A stretch of DNA of 64,000 nucleotides from an uncultured Oscillospiraceae bacterium (GCA_934589705.1 CAKTOH010000001.1:124001-188000); one strand, 5' to 3'; positions 24,530 through 33,402 are shown, counted from the stretch's first letter. The notes: generated by a model not told the origin, from the sequence alone. A program made the numbers and translations.

Positions 24530-25600
24530 TTAATAGCACCGAACCATGCAGGTGACCTTCTGATCGCCGTACTGGGCGGTAATGGAGGTGGTACCGGCCT
24601 TGATGGCCTTGACCACACCGTTTTCGTCCACGGAGGCAATATAGGGATGCTCGGAGCTCCACTGAACCTCATTCTGCTCCAGATTGCAGTCCAGCAGCAG
24701 CTTGAATTCGTAATACACGCCCAGACGGATGTCCGTCTTCTTCAGCTTCAGGGTTACATTCTTCAGCTGCTGATTGGCCGGTGCGGAGGTGGCGGGCGTA
24801 GTCTCCTGCTGAGCGGTGGTCTCCTTGGGGGTAGTCTCCTGGGTGTCCGCCGCCTGAGCCTGAGCCGCCACAGTCTCAGCCGGAGCGGTTTCCGCCACAG
24901 TGGTGGGCGGCACCGTGGTCTCCTCGACGTACTTCACGATCACCGGGCACTCCATAGTGCTCACGCCGCAGCGGATGGTGATCACCGTCTCGCCCTCGGA
25001 AACCGCGGTGACCTTGCCGTCCTCAGTGACGGTGGCGATCGCCTCGTCCTGGCTGGTATAGATAATCGGGTCGGTGGTGTTCTCCGGGCTGGCTTTTACA
25101 TGGAGCAGGAACATCTGCCCCTCCTCGCTGAGCTCCACGGTCTTGCCGCTGATGATGTACAGCTCCTGACAGGGGATGCTCAGATCGGTGGTCTGGCTGA
25201 CGGTGGTTTCCGTCGTCTCGGTGGCAGCCACCGCGGATTTTCCGCCCATATTCGGCAGGAAGAACTTGACAAAGATAAAGCCCGCCGCCATGAGCAGCAC
25301 CGCGATGAGCACCGTCAGCACGATCACCACCAGGGTGTTCTGGGACTGGGGTTCCTCCTCGTCCTCTTCCTCGTCGTCATAGTCGCCGTCGTCGTAGGTA
25401 TCCTCGTCCTCGGTCTGCTCCCCGTTTACCTCGTCGAAGTCAAAGATCTTCTTGGGAGTCTCCTGGCTTTCCGACGTTTCCTCCAGCAGATCCTCACTCA
25501 TAAGCTTTCCCGCCATGTCAGGGGTGCAGCCACAGATGGGACAGCACTCGGCGGTATCCGGGTAGGAGGTGCCGCAAACGTCACAAATTATCTTACTCAT
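24530..25600 (-). CDS. Zinc-ribbon membrane protein with extracellular Ig-like (Big2) domains
   Basis: A 356-residue protein. Residues 1-25 are a zinc ribbon (CDVCG and CCPICG). An acidic Asp/Glu stretch follows (about 50-85), then one membrane helix (about 88-112, LVVIVLTVLIAVLLMAAGFIFV). The outside part has two Big2-like Ig folds (ATVTEDGKVTAVSEGETVITIRC near 200-230 and ASVDENGVVKAIKAGTTSITAQY near 320-350) joined by a Thr/Pro/Ala linker. The start is the ATG at 25600 with GGAGG 7 bases upstream. Divergent from the kinase-like gene, whose ectodomain is also Ig/Fn3-like. Confidence 0.85.
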   Translation of the reverse strand: MSKIICDVCGTSYPDTAECCPICGCTPDMAGKLMSEDLLEETSESQETPKKIFDFDEVNGEQTEDEDTYDDGDYDDEEEDEEEPQSQNTLVVIVLTVLIAVLLMAAGFIFVKFFLPNMGGKSAVAATETTETTVSQTTDLSIPCQELYIISGKTVELSEEGQMFLLHVKASPENTTDPIIYTSQDEAIATVTEDGKVTAVSEGETVITIRCGVSTMECPVIVKYVEETTVPPTTVAETAPAETVAAQAQAADTQETTPKETTAQQETTPATSAPANQQLKNVTLKLKKTDIRLGVYYEFKLLLDCNLEQNEVQWSSEHPYIASVDENGVVKAIKAGTTSITAQYGDQKVTCMVRCY

Positions 25601-25646
25601 TCTGATGCCTCCGGTTGTGAATGGTCTTTCGTCAATACTGGCAGAC

Positions 25647-25675
25647 ATTATACCACGGATTTCTGGGAATTACAA
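25647..25675 (-). promoter_or_regulatory. Sigma-A promoter for the zinc-ribbon membrane protein
   Basis: On the minus strand TTGTAA (25675-25670), a 17-base spacer and TATAAT (25652-25647). Confidence 0.7.
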
Positions 25676-25686
25676 CAACAAAAGTA

Positions 25687-25715
25687 TTGCTTTTTTTCGA
25701 CAATTCCATTATGAT
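25687..25715 (+). promoter_or_regulatory. Sigma-A promoter for the kinase-like gene
   Basis: TTGCTT (25687-25692), 17-base spacer, TATGAT (25710-25715). The untranslated leader that follows contains a GGCAGAC-type hairpin (25738-25757). Confidence 0.65.
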
Positions 25716-25821
25716 AGACGGGTAAGCATCCGCTCTCGGGCAGACATGGGTCTGCCGGTGGTCTGTGCCCCGGAAACCCCCATTGCTCCCCGCCGCCGGA
25801 TGCCAGAAGGAGGCGATAACC

Positions 25822-28800
25822 ATGTCCGAACCCACTCTCATCTCCCCCTTGCTCGACGGCTTTACCATGGGGCAGCCCATGGGCGAGCACGACGGCGTCA
25901 GCTGCTGTCCCGCCATCCGGGAAGATAAGAAATATATCGTCAAGATCATTACCATTCCCCCATCCCAGACCCAGCTGGACGCGCTGCTCCTGGCCGGTGC
26001 CTATAAGGATCCGGCGGATGCCATGGAATACTACCGTCAGGTCAGTGAGGGCGTTCTGAAGGAAGCGGAATTCCTGAAAAAGCTGTCCCAGCTGGACGGC
26101 TTCCTGTCCTATGAAAGCTGGCAGCTGGTGCCCATTACCCGGGGGCGGCTGGGCTATCAGGTGTACCTGGTGGGCAGCTACAAGCGCACCCTGGAAAAGC
26201 ATCTGCGCAAGAACCCGGTGACCCACCTGGAGGCCATTAACTTAGGCCTTGATCTGTGCGCCGCCCTGACGGTGTGCCGTCAGGCAGGCTCTTTGTATGT
26301 GGCTCTGAAGCCCGGAAATATCTTCGTTTCCGACAAGAAGCAGTACCGCATCGGTGACCTGGGCTTTATCCCTTTGAACGAGCTGAGCTATACCGCCCTG
26401 CCGAAAAAATATCAGAGCCGGTATACGCCCCCGGAGCTCTTCGACCCAATGGAACCCCTGAATCTCACCGCGGATACCTATGCCGTGGGCATGATCCTCT
26501 ACCAGCTCTATAATGACGGCCAGCTGCCCCACCGGGACAAAACCCCGGAGGAAGGCTTCCCTTCCCCCATCAACGCGGACTATGAGCTGGCGGAGATCAT
26601 TCTGAAAGCCCTGAACCCGGATCCCAAGGCTCGCTGGAGCAGTCCCGCCGACCTGGGCAAGGCTCTGGCAGCCTATATGCAGCGCAATGCCGTCAACGAC
26701 ACCCCCATCACCCCTCACAAGCCTCTGGAGGATGCGGCCATTGCGGCTCTGGGCGAAACCGTCACGGAGCCCCCCAAGCCGGAAAACACCGTGCCGGAGG
26801 CCGAACCCGCCGACCAATCCTCGGCGGAAGCATCCCCGGCCGAGTCCGAGCCGGATTCTCCCACCGAGGAACCGGCACAGGCAGACACCCCCCAGGAACC
26901 GGAGATTGGATCCGAGAACGCCACGGATGAATCGGAGGCGGACGTACCCCAGGAGCCGGAAGAGGAACCTGCGGAAGAACCCCCGTCTGCCGAAGCGCCG
27001 GAACCGGAGTCAGAACCGGAGGATGAGACTGCCTCCCCGGAGCCCCAGCCGATTTTGCCCCTTGATCAGCCTTTGACCTATGATGCGGTCATGAAGCTGG
27101 ACGTGGATTCTCTGGAAGGACTGATGGAGGAACCGGAGGCGGAAGAGCCCTCCGCCCCTGCCCAGCCGCCTAAAGACGATTTTCCCGGCATTCTGGACAA
27201 GGCCGAGGATTTGATTCACCATGAGGCCCCGAAGGGCGTGGTTCTGCCGGAAGCTGAGGAAAGTACCGACCCCTTCGCCTTTGCCAAGGACGACAGCGAT
27301 CTGGATGATGAAAATATCCCCCGGGATCCTCTGATGCCTGAGAACACGCCGAAGGCTCCCGCCAAAAAAGCGGAAAAGAAATACGCCGATTCCAAATATA
27401 AGCGCAGAGCCAAAAAGCTCATCGGCACGCTGACCTTCCTGCTGGCTCTGTCCATGGCAGGTCTCGCCGGCTTCTGGTACTATCAGAACATCTACCTTCA
27501 GGCCATCGAGAAGATTCTCATCAGCGGCACCCGGGATCAGCTCACCGTAACGGTGGACACCCAGGTCAAGGACTCCATGCTCACCGTGACCTGCTCCGAC
27601 AGCCACGGCAACAGCAGCCGTCAGCCCCTGAGCGGCGGCACCGCCATCTTCTCCGACCTGAGTCCCAGCACCGTCTATACCATCCAGCTGGATGTCAGCG
27701 GCTTCCATAAGCTCACCGGCAAAACCTCCGATGTGTTCACCACCGATGCCACCACCAATATTCTCTCCTTCACCTCCGTAGGCGGCACCAAGGACGGTTC
27801 CGTGGTGCTGAACTTCACCGTGGAGGGCGATGAGCCCAGCCGCTGGACGGTTCACTATGAAGCCGAGGGGGAGGAAGCCAAGGAAATCACCTTTGAGGGG
27901 CACTCTGTGGAGATTACCAGTCTTACCGTCGGCAAAATGTACACCTTTACCCTGGATGCCGGAAACGCCCTGACCCTGGGCGGTCAGAAATCCATTCAGC
28001 TTATGGGCTCCCGCCTGATTCTGGCGAATAACCTGCGGGTATCCGCCAACAGCGACAGCGAGATTACCCTGACCTGGGACGCTCCCGGCGATGTGGTGGT
28101 GGACAGCTGGAATGTGCGCTGCTACGGTGACAAGGGCTATGACGAGCGTCAGACCGTCACGGACACCCAGGCGACCTTCGTGGGCATGGATCCATCCAGC
28201 AGCTATACCCTGGAGATTGTTGCCTCCGGCATGACCAAGCCTGTGAGAACCGGCATCACCGTCAACCCCATCCGGGTTGAAAGCCTCACCGTTCAGGATA
28301 CCGATGCCCGGAAGCTTACCGCCTCCTGGGAGTTTGCCGGGAACGCGCCTAAGGGCGGCTGGCTTCTTCTGTACACCATCGATGGCGGCGGTCAGAGTGT
28401 TGTAAAGTCGGACAAGGCCACGGCGGACATCACCCCCAGAATTCCCGGTGCCAAGTATTCTCTGACTCTGCAAGCCGCCAACGGCACCTCTGTCCTGGGC
28501 GGAACCCAGACCTACACCTGTCCGGCAGTTGCGGATTTTGATCAGTTCGGCTTCTCCGTCCATTCCCTTCAGGCCGACCTGCTGGTCACCCCGGAGGGTA
28601 CCTGGCGCGCCGAGGATATCGACTCTGCCGACTTTGCCACCGGCTTCTCCCAGGGCGACAGCATCTCCGTCGCCCTACGCAGCACCGAATCCTTCTACCT
28701 GCCGGGCACGGAGGTGGAGGTTCTCTACGCCATCCGGGACAGCTACGGCAATGTACTCTCGGACTACACCTCCACCCAGAAGCTTTACTGGAAAAACATC

Positions 28801-28929
28801 TGGAACGGTGGCAGCAGCCAGGCCGGCGAACTGACCCTTCCCAAGGTGCCCGATCAGGCCGGAAGCTATGTGCTGGATCTGTACATCGAGGGAATGCAGC
28901 TTGCCAAGCTCCCCTTCACCATCGGCTAA
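25822..28929 (+). CDS. Kinase-like membrane protein with Fn3-type ectodomain; catalytic Asp missing
   Basis: A 1035-residue protein. Residues 1-285 resemble a Ser/Thr protein kinase: Lys41 in KYIVKII is the VAIK-type Lys, and ALKPGNIFVSD followed by YRIGDLGF gives the catalytic-loop Asn166 and the Asp179 of a DFG-like DLG. The HRD position reads Y159-V160-A161, so the catalytic base Asp is Ala; it is probably a pseudokinase. Residues about 295-520 are Pro/Glu-rich and disordered. One membrane helix (about 533-555) leads to an ectodomain of several Fn3-like repeats (560-1035). GGAGG precedes the ATG. It may sense envelope or cell-wall state. Confidence 0.85.
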   Translation: MSEPTLISPLLDGFTMGQPMGEHDGVSCCPAIREDKKYIVKIITIPPSQTQLDALLLAGAYKDPADAMEYYRQVSEGVLKEAEFLKKLSQLDGFLSYESWQLVPITRGRLGYQVYLVGSYKRTLEKHLRKNPVTHLEAINLGLDLCAALTVCRQAGSLYVALKPGNIFVSDKKQYRIGDLGFIPLNELSYTALPKKYQSRYTPPELFDPMEPLNLTADTYAVGMILYQLYNDGQLPHRDKTPEEGFPSPINADYELAEIILKALNPDPKARWSSPADLGKALAAYMQRNAVNDTPITPHKPLEDAAIAALGETVTEPPKPENTVPEAEPADQSSAEASPAESEPDSPTEEPAQADTPQEPEIGSENATDESEADVPQEPEEEPAEEPPSAEAPEPESEPEDETASPEPQPILPLDQPLTYDAVMKLDVDSLEGLMEEPEAEEPSAPAQPPKDDFPGILDKAEDLIHHEAPKGVVLPEAEESTDPFAFAKDDSDLDDENIPRDPLMPENTPKAPAKKAEKKYADSKYKRRAKKLIGTLTFLLALSMAGLAGFWYYQNIYLQAIEKILISGTRDQLTVTVDTQVKDSMLTVTCSDSHGNSSRQPLSGGTAIFSDLSPSTVYTIQLDVSGFHKLTGKTSDVFTTDATTNILSFTSVGGTKDGSVVLNFTVEGDEPSRWTVHYEAEGEEAKEITFEGHSVEITSLTVGKMYTFTLDAGNALTLGGQKSIQLMGSRLILANNLRVSANSDSEITLTWDAPGDVVVDSWNVRCYGDKGYDERQTVTDTQATFVGMDPSSSYTLEIVASGMTKPVRTGITVNPIRVESLTVQDTDARKLTASWEFAGNAPKGGWLLLYTIDGGGQSVVKSDKATADITPRIPGAKYSLTLQAANGTSVLGGTQTYTCPAVADFDQFGFSVHSLQADLLVTPEGTWRAEDIDSADFATGFSQGDSISVALRSTESFYLPGTEVEVLYAIRDSYGNVLSDYTSTQKLYWKNIWNGGSSQAGELTLPKVPDQAGSYVLDLYIEGMQLAKLPFTIG

Positions 28930-28938
28930 CATCACGCG

Positions 28939-28970
28939 CGGCTCCGGGAAACCGGAGCCGCTTTGTGATT
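28939..28970 (+). terminator. Intrinsic terminator of the kinase-like gene
   Basis: CGGCTCCGG (28939-28947) pairs with CCGGAGCCG (28952-28960), 4-base loop, then CTTTGTGATTT; a modest U-tract. Confidence 0.65.
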
Positions 28971-29098
28971 TATGCCAAAAGAACCCGGGCTTTTTCTGCC
29001 GGAACTTATGCGTATCCCTGAAATTCGGATTTATTCACACTTTTTGCGAATATTTGTGATATCATCAGGGAAAATCCAATGATCGAGGTCTTGAAAAT

Positions 29099-29650
29099 AT
29101 GCGCGGAAAAAGCCATCTGATCATCGCCCAGTATTTGCTGGATCACTACATGCCGGATATTCCCAAGCGGTACCAGCTTGCCTTCCGGCTTGGCTGCATC
29201 GAGCCGGATCGGAACCCGGCAACCTATCTGAAAGGTTCCCTTCGCTGCCAGTGGCTCCGGGGGCACAACTATAAAAACGCCCAGCGGTTCATGACCACCA
29301 TGGCCGGTCGGCTGGAGGGTCGTCAGCGGCTGCACCTGTACGATTACTACACCCTGGGCAAGCTGATTCACTATACCACGGACGCCTTTACATACGCCCA
29401 TAACGACACCTTCCCCACCCAACTTCGGGAGCACAAGCAGTACGAGGATGCCCTACAGATTTATTTTCTGTCCTTTATGGCTCATAACCCCAAGGTCACA
29501 GTGCCTACGGACGAGACCATTATGGGCGCGATTCAAACCTACCACGAAAAATACGAACGTAAGGCCTCCGATATCCACCGGGATTCCCGGTTTGCCCTGA
29601 ATGCCTGCTGCTGCGTGCTGGCAACTCTGTGCCTGAAGGTGGTCTTCTGA
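29099..29650 (+). CDS. Zinc-dependent phospholipase C-like protein
   Basis: A 183-residue protein beginning MRGKSHLIIAQYLLDHYM. The His/Asp pattern fits the Zn-dependent PLC/S1-P1 fold: H6, RLGCIEPDRN, LRGHNY, LGKLIHYTTDAFTYAHN. There is no signal peptide, unlike secreted clostridial PLC, so it is probably cytoplasmic or membrane-associated. A GAGGT site precedes the ATG. A VanZ-like gene follows 22 bases later. Substrate unknown; family assignment is by motif pattern only. Confidence 0.75.
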   Translation: MRGKSHLIIAQYLLDHYMPDIPKRYQLAFRLGCIEPDRNPATYLKGSLRCQWLRGHNYKNAQRFMTTMAGRLEGRQRLHLYDYYTLGKLIHYTTDAFTYAHNDTFPTQLREHKQYEDALQIYFLSFMAHNPKVTVPTDETIMGAIQTYHEKYERKASDIHRDSRFALNACCCVLATLCLKVVF

Positions 29651-29672
29651 CAATTCTTCCGGGAGGTTACCC

Positions 29673-30266
29673 ATGCAGCGACTGTTTTCCATGTGCCTGG
29701 AAGCGGGAATCGCGTCTTTTTTCCTGATTCCGGCCTTCTGGGGTCTGAACCGTTTTTACTTCCGCAACGCAAACCGGGCAGCTGTCTGCCTGGTTTTCTC
29801 TTTGTACCTGGCGGCGGTGGACGCAGTGGCAGGGCTTCCCAGCCTGCTCCGCTTTCACTTTGACCGGAATCTCAACCTGAAGCCCTTCGCCTATCTGTTC
29901 TCCGACTTTGGGAACAGCTTTCTGAATGTGCTGCTTTTCATCCCCCTGGGACTGTTTCTGACCGTTCTGTGGAAGCGTTACCGGTCTTTTCTTCGGGCGA
30001 TCCTGTTCGGTTTCGGTTTTTCTCTTGCCATCGAGCTTTTACAGATGTTCACCCGTCGGGCAACGGATGTGAACGATCTGATGACCAACACCCTGGGAGC
30101 CGCTCTGGGTTGGTGCCTGGGTCGGATGATCCTGCGGTGCTTTCCCTCCCTGCGCCCCAGCTGGAAAACGGGAGAGGTTTTCGTCACCATCGCCGTCACC
30201 TTTGCCGTCCTGTTCTTCCTTCAGCCCATTCCCGCGGCCCGGATTTGGGTTCTCCTTCGGGGCTAA
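29673..30266 (+). CDS. VanZ-like family membrane protein
   Basis: A 197-residue protein with four or five membrane helices. The VanZ-like signature is present: NSFLNVLLFIPLGLFL near 90-105 and ELLQMFTRRATDVNDLMTNTLGAALG near 120-145. Family members include VanZ, which gives low teicoplanin resistance, but most are of unknown role. GGGAGG lies before the ATG. It is probably cotranscribed with the phospholipase-like gene. Confidence 0.85.
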   Translation: MQRLFSMCLEAGIASFFLIPAFWGLNRFYFRNANRAAVCLVFSLYLAAVDAVAGLPSLLRFHFDRNLNLKPFAYLFSDFGNSFLNVLLFIPLGLFLTVLWKRYRSFLRAILFGFGFSLAIELLQMFTRRATDVNDLMTNTLGAALGWCLGRMILRCFPSLRPSWKTGEVFVTIAVTFAVLFFLQPIPAARIWVLLRG

Positions 30267-30320
30267 GTCCCTTCGCCTGCGGGAATCATGTTCTTTTTTT
30301 GACTTTTTTCTTATTTTCTC

Positions 30321-30349
30321 TTGCATTATTCCGCCGCCCGTGGTACAAT
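30321..30349 (+). promoter_or_regulatory. Sigma-A promoter of the aromatic operon
   Basis: TTGCAT (30321-30326), 17-base spacer, TACAAT (30344-30349). The transcript would start near 30356, about 25 bases before the leader-peptide ATG. Confidence 0.85.
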
Positions 30350-30381
30350 GTCCCTAGCTACAGGACTTGGAGGATTTTTCC

Positions 30382-30438
30382 ATGGTCGCAAACCGGATGA
30401 GCAGCTTCTACTTTTACTACTATTACTTTTTCACCTGA
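30382..30438 (+). CDS. Phe/Tyr-rich attenuator leader peptide
   Basis: An 18-residue leader peptide read as MVANRMSSFYFYYYYFFT, with a TGA at 30436-30438. Nine consecutive codons (residues 9-17) are Phe or Tyr. GGAGG lies at 30369-30373, 8 bases before the ATG. The Tyr/Phe codons overlap the first arm of the attenuator hairpin, so stalling of the ribosome when charged tRNA-Phe or tRNA-Tyr is scarce should change the RNA fold and allow read-through into aroF. No other function is expected. Confidence 0.9.
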   Translation: MVANRMSSFYFYYYYFFT

Positions 30439-30527
30439 AAAGTAATAGTAATTTGTGCTGCAAATCTTCCATAGCAGGAAAGCGTAATTGAGCGCCGCAC
30501 GAATTACTCGTGCGGCGCATATTTTTT
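30418..30527 (+). promoter_or_regulatory. Transcription attenuator of the aromatic operon
   Basis: Three mutually exclusive pairings are visible. (1:2) TACTATTACTTTT (30418-30430, inside the leader peptide) with AAAAGTAATAGTA (30438-30450), a perfect 13-bp stem. (2:3) AGTAATTTGTGC (30447-30458) with GCACGAATTACT (30497-30508), 12 pairs with one G-U: the antiterminator. (3:4) GCGCCGCACGA (30492-30502) with TCGTGCGGCGC (30508-30518), then a T6 run at 30522-30527: the terminator. Ribosome stalling at the Phe/Tyr codons would block 1:2 and favour 2:3. Confidence 0.9.
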
Positions 30528-30541
30528 AGGAGATGTGACTT

Positions 30542-31543
30542 ATGATTGCAATTCTGAAGCCCGGAACCACCCCCGCCCAGACCGACCACCTGGTCAGCTG
30601 GCTGAAGACCATGAACCTGGACGTTCATATTTCCCATGGCGAGGAGGTCACCATTCTGGGTCTGGTAGGCGACACCACCCGGGTGGATATCGACCTGCTG
30701 AAAAGTCTGGAAATGGTGGACACCGTCAAGCGGGTATCCGAGCCTTTCAAGCAGGCCAACCGGAAGTTCCACCCCATGGACACCATCGTCGAGGTGGGAA
30801 ACGCCCGGATCGGCGGCGGCTATTTTGCCATGATCGCCGGCCCCTGCTCTGTGGAGTCGGAAGCGCAGATTGTGGAGGTTGCCCAGGCGGTGAAGGCCTC
30901 CGGCGCGAACCTTCTCCGGGGCGGCGCCTTCAAGCCCCGTACCTCTCCCTACGCCTTCCAGGGCATGGGTGCCGAAGGCATCCGGCTGCTGCTGAAGGCC
31001 AAGGAGGCAACAAATCTTCCCATCGTCACGGAAATCATGAACATCTCCACCCTTGACCTGTTTGCCGATGTGGACGTGATTCAGGTGGGTGCCCGGAATA
31101 TGCAGAATTTTGACCTTCTGAAGGAGCTGGGCAAGACGAAAAAGCCTATCCTTCTCAAGCGGGGTCTGGCCAACACCATCCAGGAGCTTCTCATGAGCGC
31201 GGAATACATCATGAGTGAGGGCAACGAGAAGGTCATCCTCTGTGAGCGGGGCATCCGCACCTTCGAAACCGCTACCCGGAATACCCTGGATCTGTCCGCC
31301 GTGGCGGTGCTTCACAATCTGACCCACCTGCCGGTCGTGGTTGACCCCAGCCATGCCACCGGCAAGGCAGAGCTTGTGCCGCCCATGGCTCTGGCCGCTG
31401 CCGCCGCCGGTGCCGACGGCATTATGGTAGAGGTTCACAACAATCCTGCCGCCGCCCTGTGCGACGGTGCCCAGTCCCTGACTCCGGCTCAGTTTGACGA
31501 GCTGAACCACCGTGTCCAGCGTCTGCGTGAGGTCTTGGTATGA
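30542..31543 (+). CDS. aroF: 3-deoxy-7-phosphoheptulonate synthase, type I-beta
   Basis: First committed step of the shikimate pathway: PEP plus erythrose-4-phosphate to DAHP. It has 333 residues: an N-terminal ferredoxin-like regulatory domain (1-75, MIAILKPGTTPAQ and GLVGDTT), common in type I-beta enzymes, then the TIM barrel with IAGPCSVESEAQ, LRGGAFKPRTSPYAFQGMG, VGARNMQNFDLL and VVDPSHATGK. GGAG precedes the ATG. First gene of the eight-gene operon behind the attenuator; overlaps tyrA by 4 bases. Feedback sensitivity cannot be read from sequence alone. Confidence 0.96.
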   Translation: MIAILKPGTTPAQTDHLVSWLKTMNLDVHISHGEEVTILGLVGDTTRVDIDLLKSLEMVDTVKRVSEPFKQANRKFHPMDTIVEVGNARIGGGYFAMIAGPCSVESEAQIVEVAQAVKASGANLLRGGAFKPRTSPYAFQGMGAEGIRLLLKAKEATNLPIVTEIMNISTLDLFADVDVIQVGARNMQNFDLLKELGKTKKPILLKRGLANTIQELLMSAEYIMSEGNEKVILCERGIRTFETATRNTLDLSAVAVLHNLTHLPVVVDPSHATGKAELVPPMALAAAAAGADGIMVEVHNNPAAALCDGAQSLTPAQFDELNHRVQRLREVLV

Positions 31544-32370
31544 AGGTAGGAATTCTCGGCCTCGGCCTCATCGGCGGCTCTATGGCCCGGGCCTACGCCC
31601 TGGAAGGCCACACGGTTTACGCCGCGGAAACCAACGAATCCATGCTGTCCTTTGCCATGCTGGCAGGTGCCGTCCACGGAAAGCTGGATGCGGAAACCAT
31701 TCCCCAATGTGATCTGATTCTCCTTGCCATCTACCCGGACGGCAGCGCCTCCTGGCTGGAGCAAAACGCTCCCTTTGTTTCCAAAGACGCCCTGGTCATG
31801 GACTGCTGCGGTGTGAAGCAGGAGGTGTGCCGCCGGTGCTTCCCTGTGGCAAAAGAGTATGGCTTCACTTTCGTCGGCGGCCATCCCATGGCCGGCTTCC
31901 AGTTCTCCGGCTTCAAGTACAGCAGAGCCACTCTTTACAATGGTGCGCCTATGGTGCTGGTGCCCCCGGTCTTTGATGACATCGCCCTATTGCAGCGGGT
32001 GAAGGACGCTTTGAAGCCCTGCCATTTCGGCTCCTTCTCCGTGACCACTGCTGAAGAACACGATAAAATGATTGCCTTCACCTCTCAGATGCCCCACATT
32101 CTGAGCAATGCCTTTATCAAGTCCCCCACCGCTCTGAAGCACAAGGGCTTCTCCGCCGGAAGCTACAAGGATCTGACCCGGGTAGCATGGCTGAACCCCC
32201 AGATGTGGGCAGAGCTGTTCCTGGAAAACCGGGAAAATACCCTCTTCGAGTTGGACTTCTACATTAAGAGCCTTCAGCAGTATGAGCAGGCCATCCGCAA
32301 TTCCGACATGGACACCCTGGTTCGGCTTCTGGACGAGGGCAAAAAGCGCAAAGAGGAGGTGGACGGATGA
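31540..32370 (+). CDS. tyrA: Prephenate dehydrogenase
   Basis: NAD(P)-dependent oxidative decarboxylation of prephenate to 4-hydroxyphenylpyruvate, for tyrosine. The 276-residue product has the Rossmann motif GILGLGLIGGSMARA at the N-terminus, DCCGVKQEV, GGHPMAGFQFSGFKYS and an all-helical C-terminal half with EEHDKMIAFTSQMPHILSNAF. There is no ACT domain, so feedback inhibition may be absent at this enzyme. ATGA overlaps with both aroF and aroB show tight translational coupling. Confidence 0.94.
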   Translation: MKVGILGLGLIGGSMARAYALEGHTVYAAETNESMLSFAMLAGAVHGKLDAETIPQCDLILLAIYPDGSASWLEQNAPFVSKDALVMDCCGVKQEVCRRCFPVAKEYGFTFVGGHPMAGFQFSGFKYSRATLYNGAPMVLVPPVFDDIALLQRVKDALKPCHFGSFSVTTAEEHDKMIAFTSQMPHILSNAFIKSPTALKHKGFSAGSYKDLTRVAWLNPQMWAELFLENRENTLFELDFYIKSLQQYEQAIRNSDMDTLVRLLDEGKKRKEEVDG

Positions 32371-33401
32371 ATACCGTCACCGTCAGTGCATCGAAAACCT
32401 ATGACATTCTCATCGGGCCCGGTATCCTGAAGGAACTGGGAGTCCGGGTTCAAAACCTGGGAAAGGCGCAAAAGGTCTGCCTGGTCAGTGAAACCAGCGT
32501 TTTCCCTCTCTGGGGGGAAGCTGCCCTTTCCAGTCTGAAGGATGCAGGCTTCGATGTCTGCTCCTACGTCTTTCCCGCAGGCGAGGAAAGCAAAAACGGG
32601 GAAAATCTTCTGAAACTTCTGAACTTTCTGGCGGAAAACGGCCTGACCCGGTCGGACATTCTCGTTGCCCTGGGCGGCGGTGTCACCGGTGACTTAGCCG
32701 GTTTTGCCGCCTCCTGTTTCCTGCGGGGCATCCGCTTTGTCCAGGTGCCCACTTCCCTGCTTGCCGCCGTGGATTCTTCGGTAGGCGGGAAAACCGCCGT
32801 GGATTTGCCTGCGGGCAAAAACCTGGCCGGTGCCTTCTGGCAGCCCAGTCTCGTCATCTGTGATACGGACACCCTGGACACCCTGCCCGTTGACATTTTC
32901 CGGGACGGCTGCGCCGAGGTCATCAAATACGGCATTCTCTACGATCCCAAGCTATTTGCCCATCTGGAAGAAAGAGGTCTGGATTTTGACCGGGAAGCGG
33001 TGATCACCCGATGCGTAGAGCTGAAGCGGGACGTGGTCATGGAGGACGAGTTCGACACAGGTGCCCGGATGAAGCTGAATCTTGGCCACACCATCGGCCA
33101 CGGGGTGGAAGCCCGAAGCAACTTCACCCTGTCTCACGGAAAGTCCGTGGCCATCGGCATGGCCATTGTCTGCCGAGCCAGCGGCTGTCCCGATACCCCC
33201 CGGATTCTGGCAATTCTGCAAAAATTCGGCCTTCCCGTCACTACGGGCGAAAGCGTCCAGGACATTTATAACTATACCCTTTCCGACAAGAAGCGTTCCG
33301 GCGATACCGTCCGACTGATCATCCCCCGGCGCATCGGCGACTGCGCCATTGTCCCCACCCCGGTGCACACCCTCAAATCCTTCATTCAGGCGGGGTTATA
33401 A
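32367..33401 (+). CDS. aroB: 3-dehydroquinate synthase
   Basis: Converts DAHP to 3-dehydroquinate, NAD- and metal-dependent. The product has 344 residues with ALGGGVTGDLAGFAASCFLRGIRFVQVPTSLLA, the family signature, then DSSVGGKTAVDLPAGKN and GHTIGHGVEA, which hold the metal-binding His residues. It overlaps tyrA by 4 bases and is one base from aroA. Confidence 0.97.
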   Translation: MNTVTVSASKTYDILIGPGILKELGVRVQNLGKAQKVCLVSETSVFPLWGEAALSSLKDAGFDVCSYVFPAGEESKNGENLLKLLNFLAENGLTRSDILVALGGGVTGDLAGFAASCFLRGIRFVQVPTSLLAAVDSSVGGKTAVDLPAGKNLAGAFWQPSLVICDTDTLDTLPVDIFRDGCAEVIKYGILYDPKLFAHLEERGLDFDREAVITRCVELKRDVVMEDEFDTGARMKLNLGHTIGHGVEARSNFTLSHGKSVAIGMAIVCRASGCPDTPRILAILQKFGLPVTTGESVQDIYNYTLSDKKRSGDTVRLIIPRRIGDCAIVPTPVHTLKSFIQAGL

Positions 33402-33402
33402 C

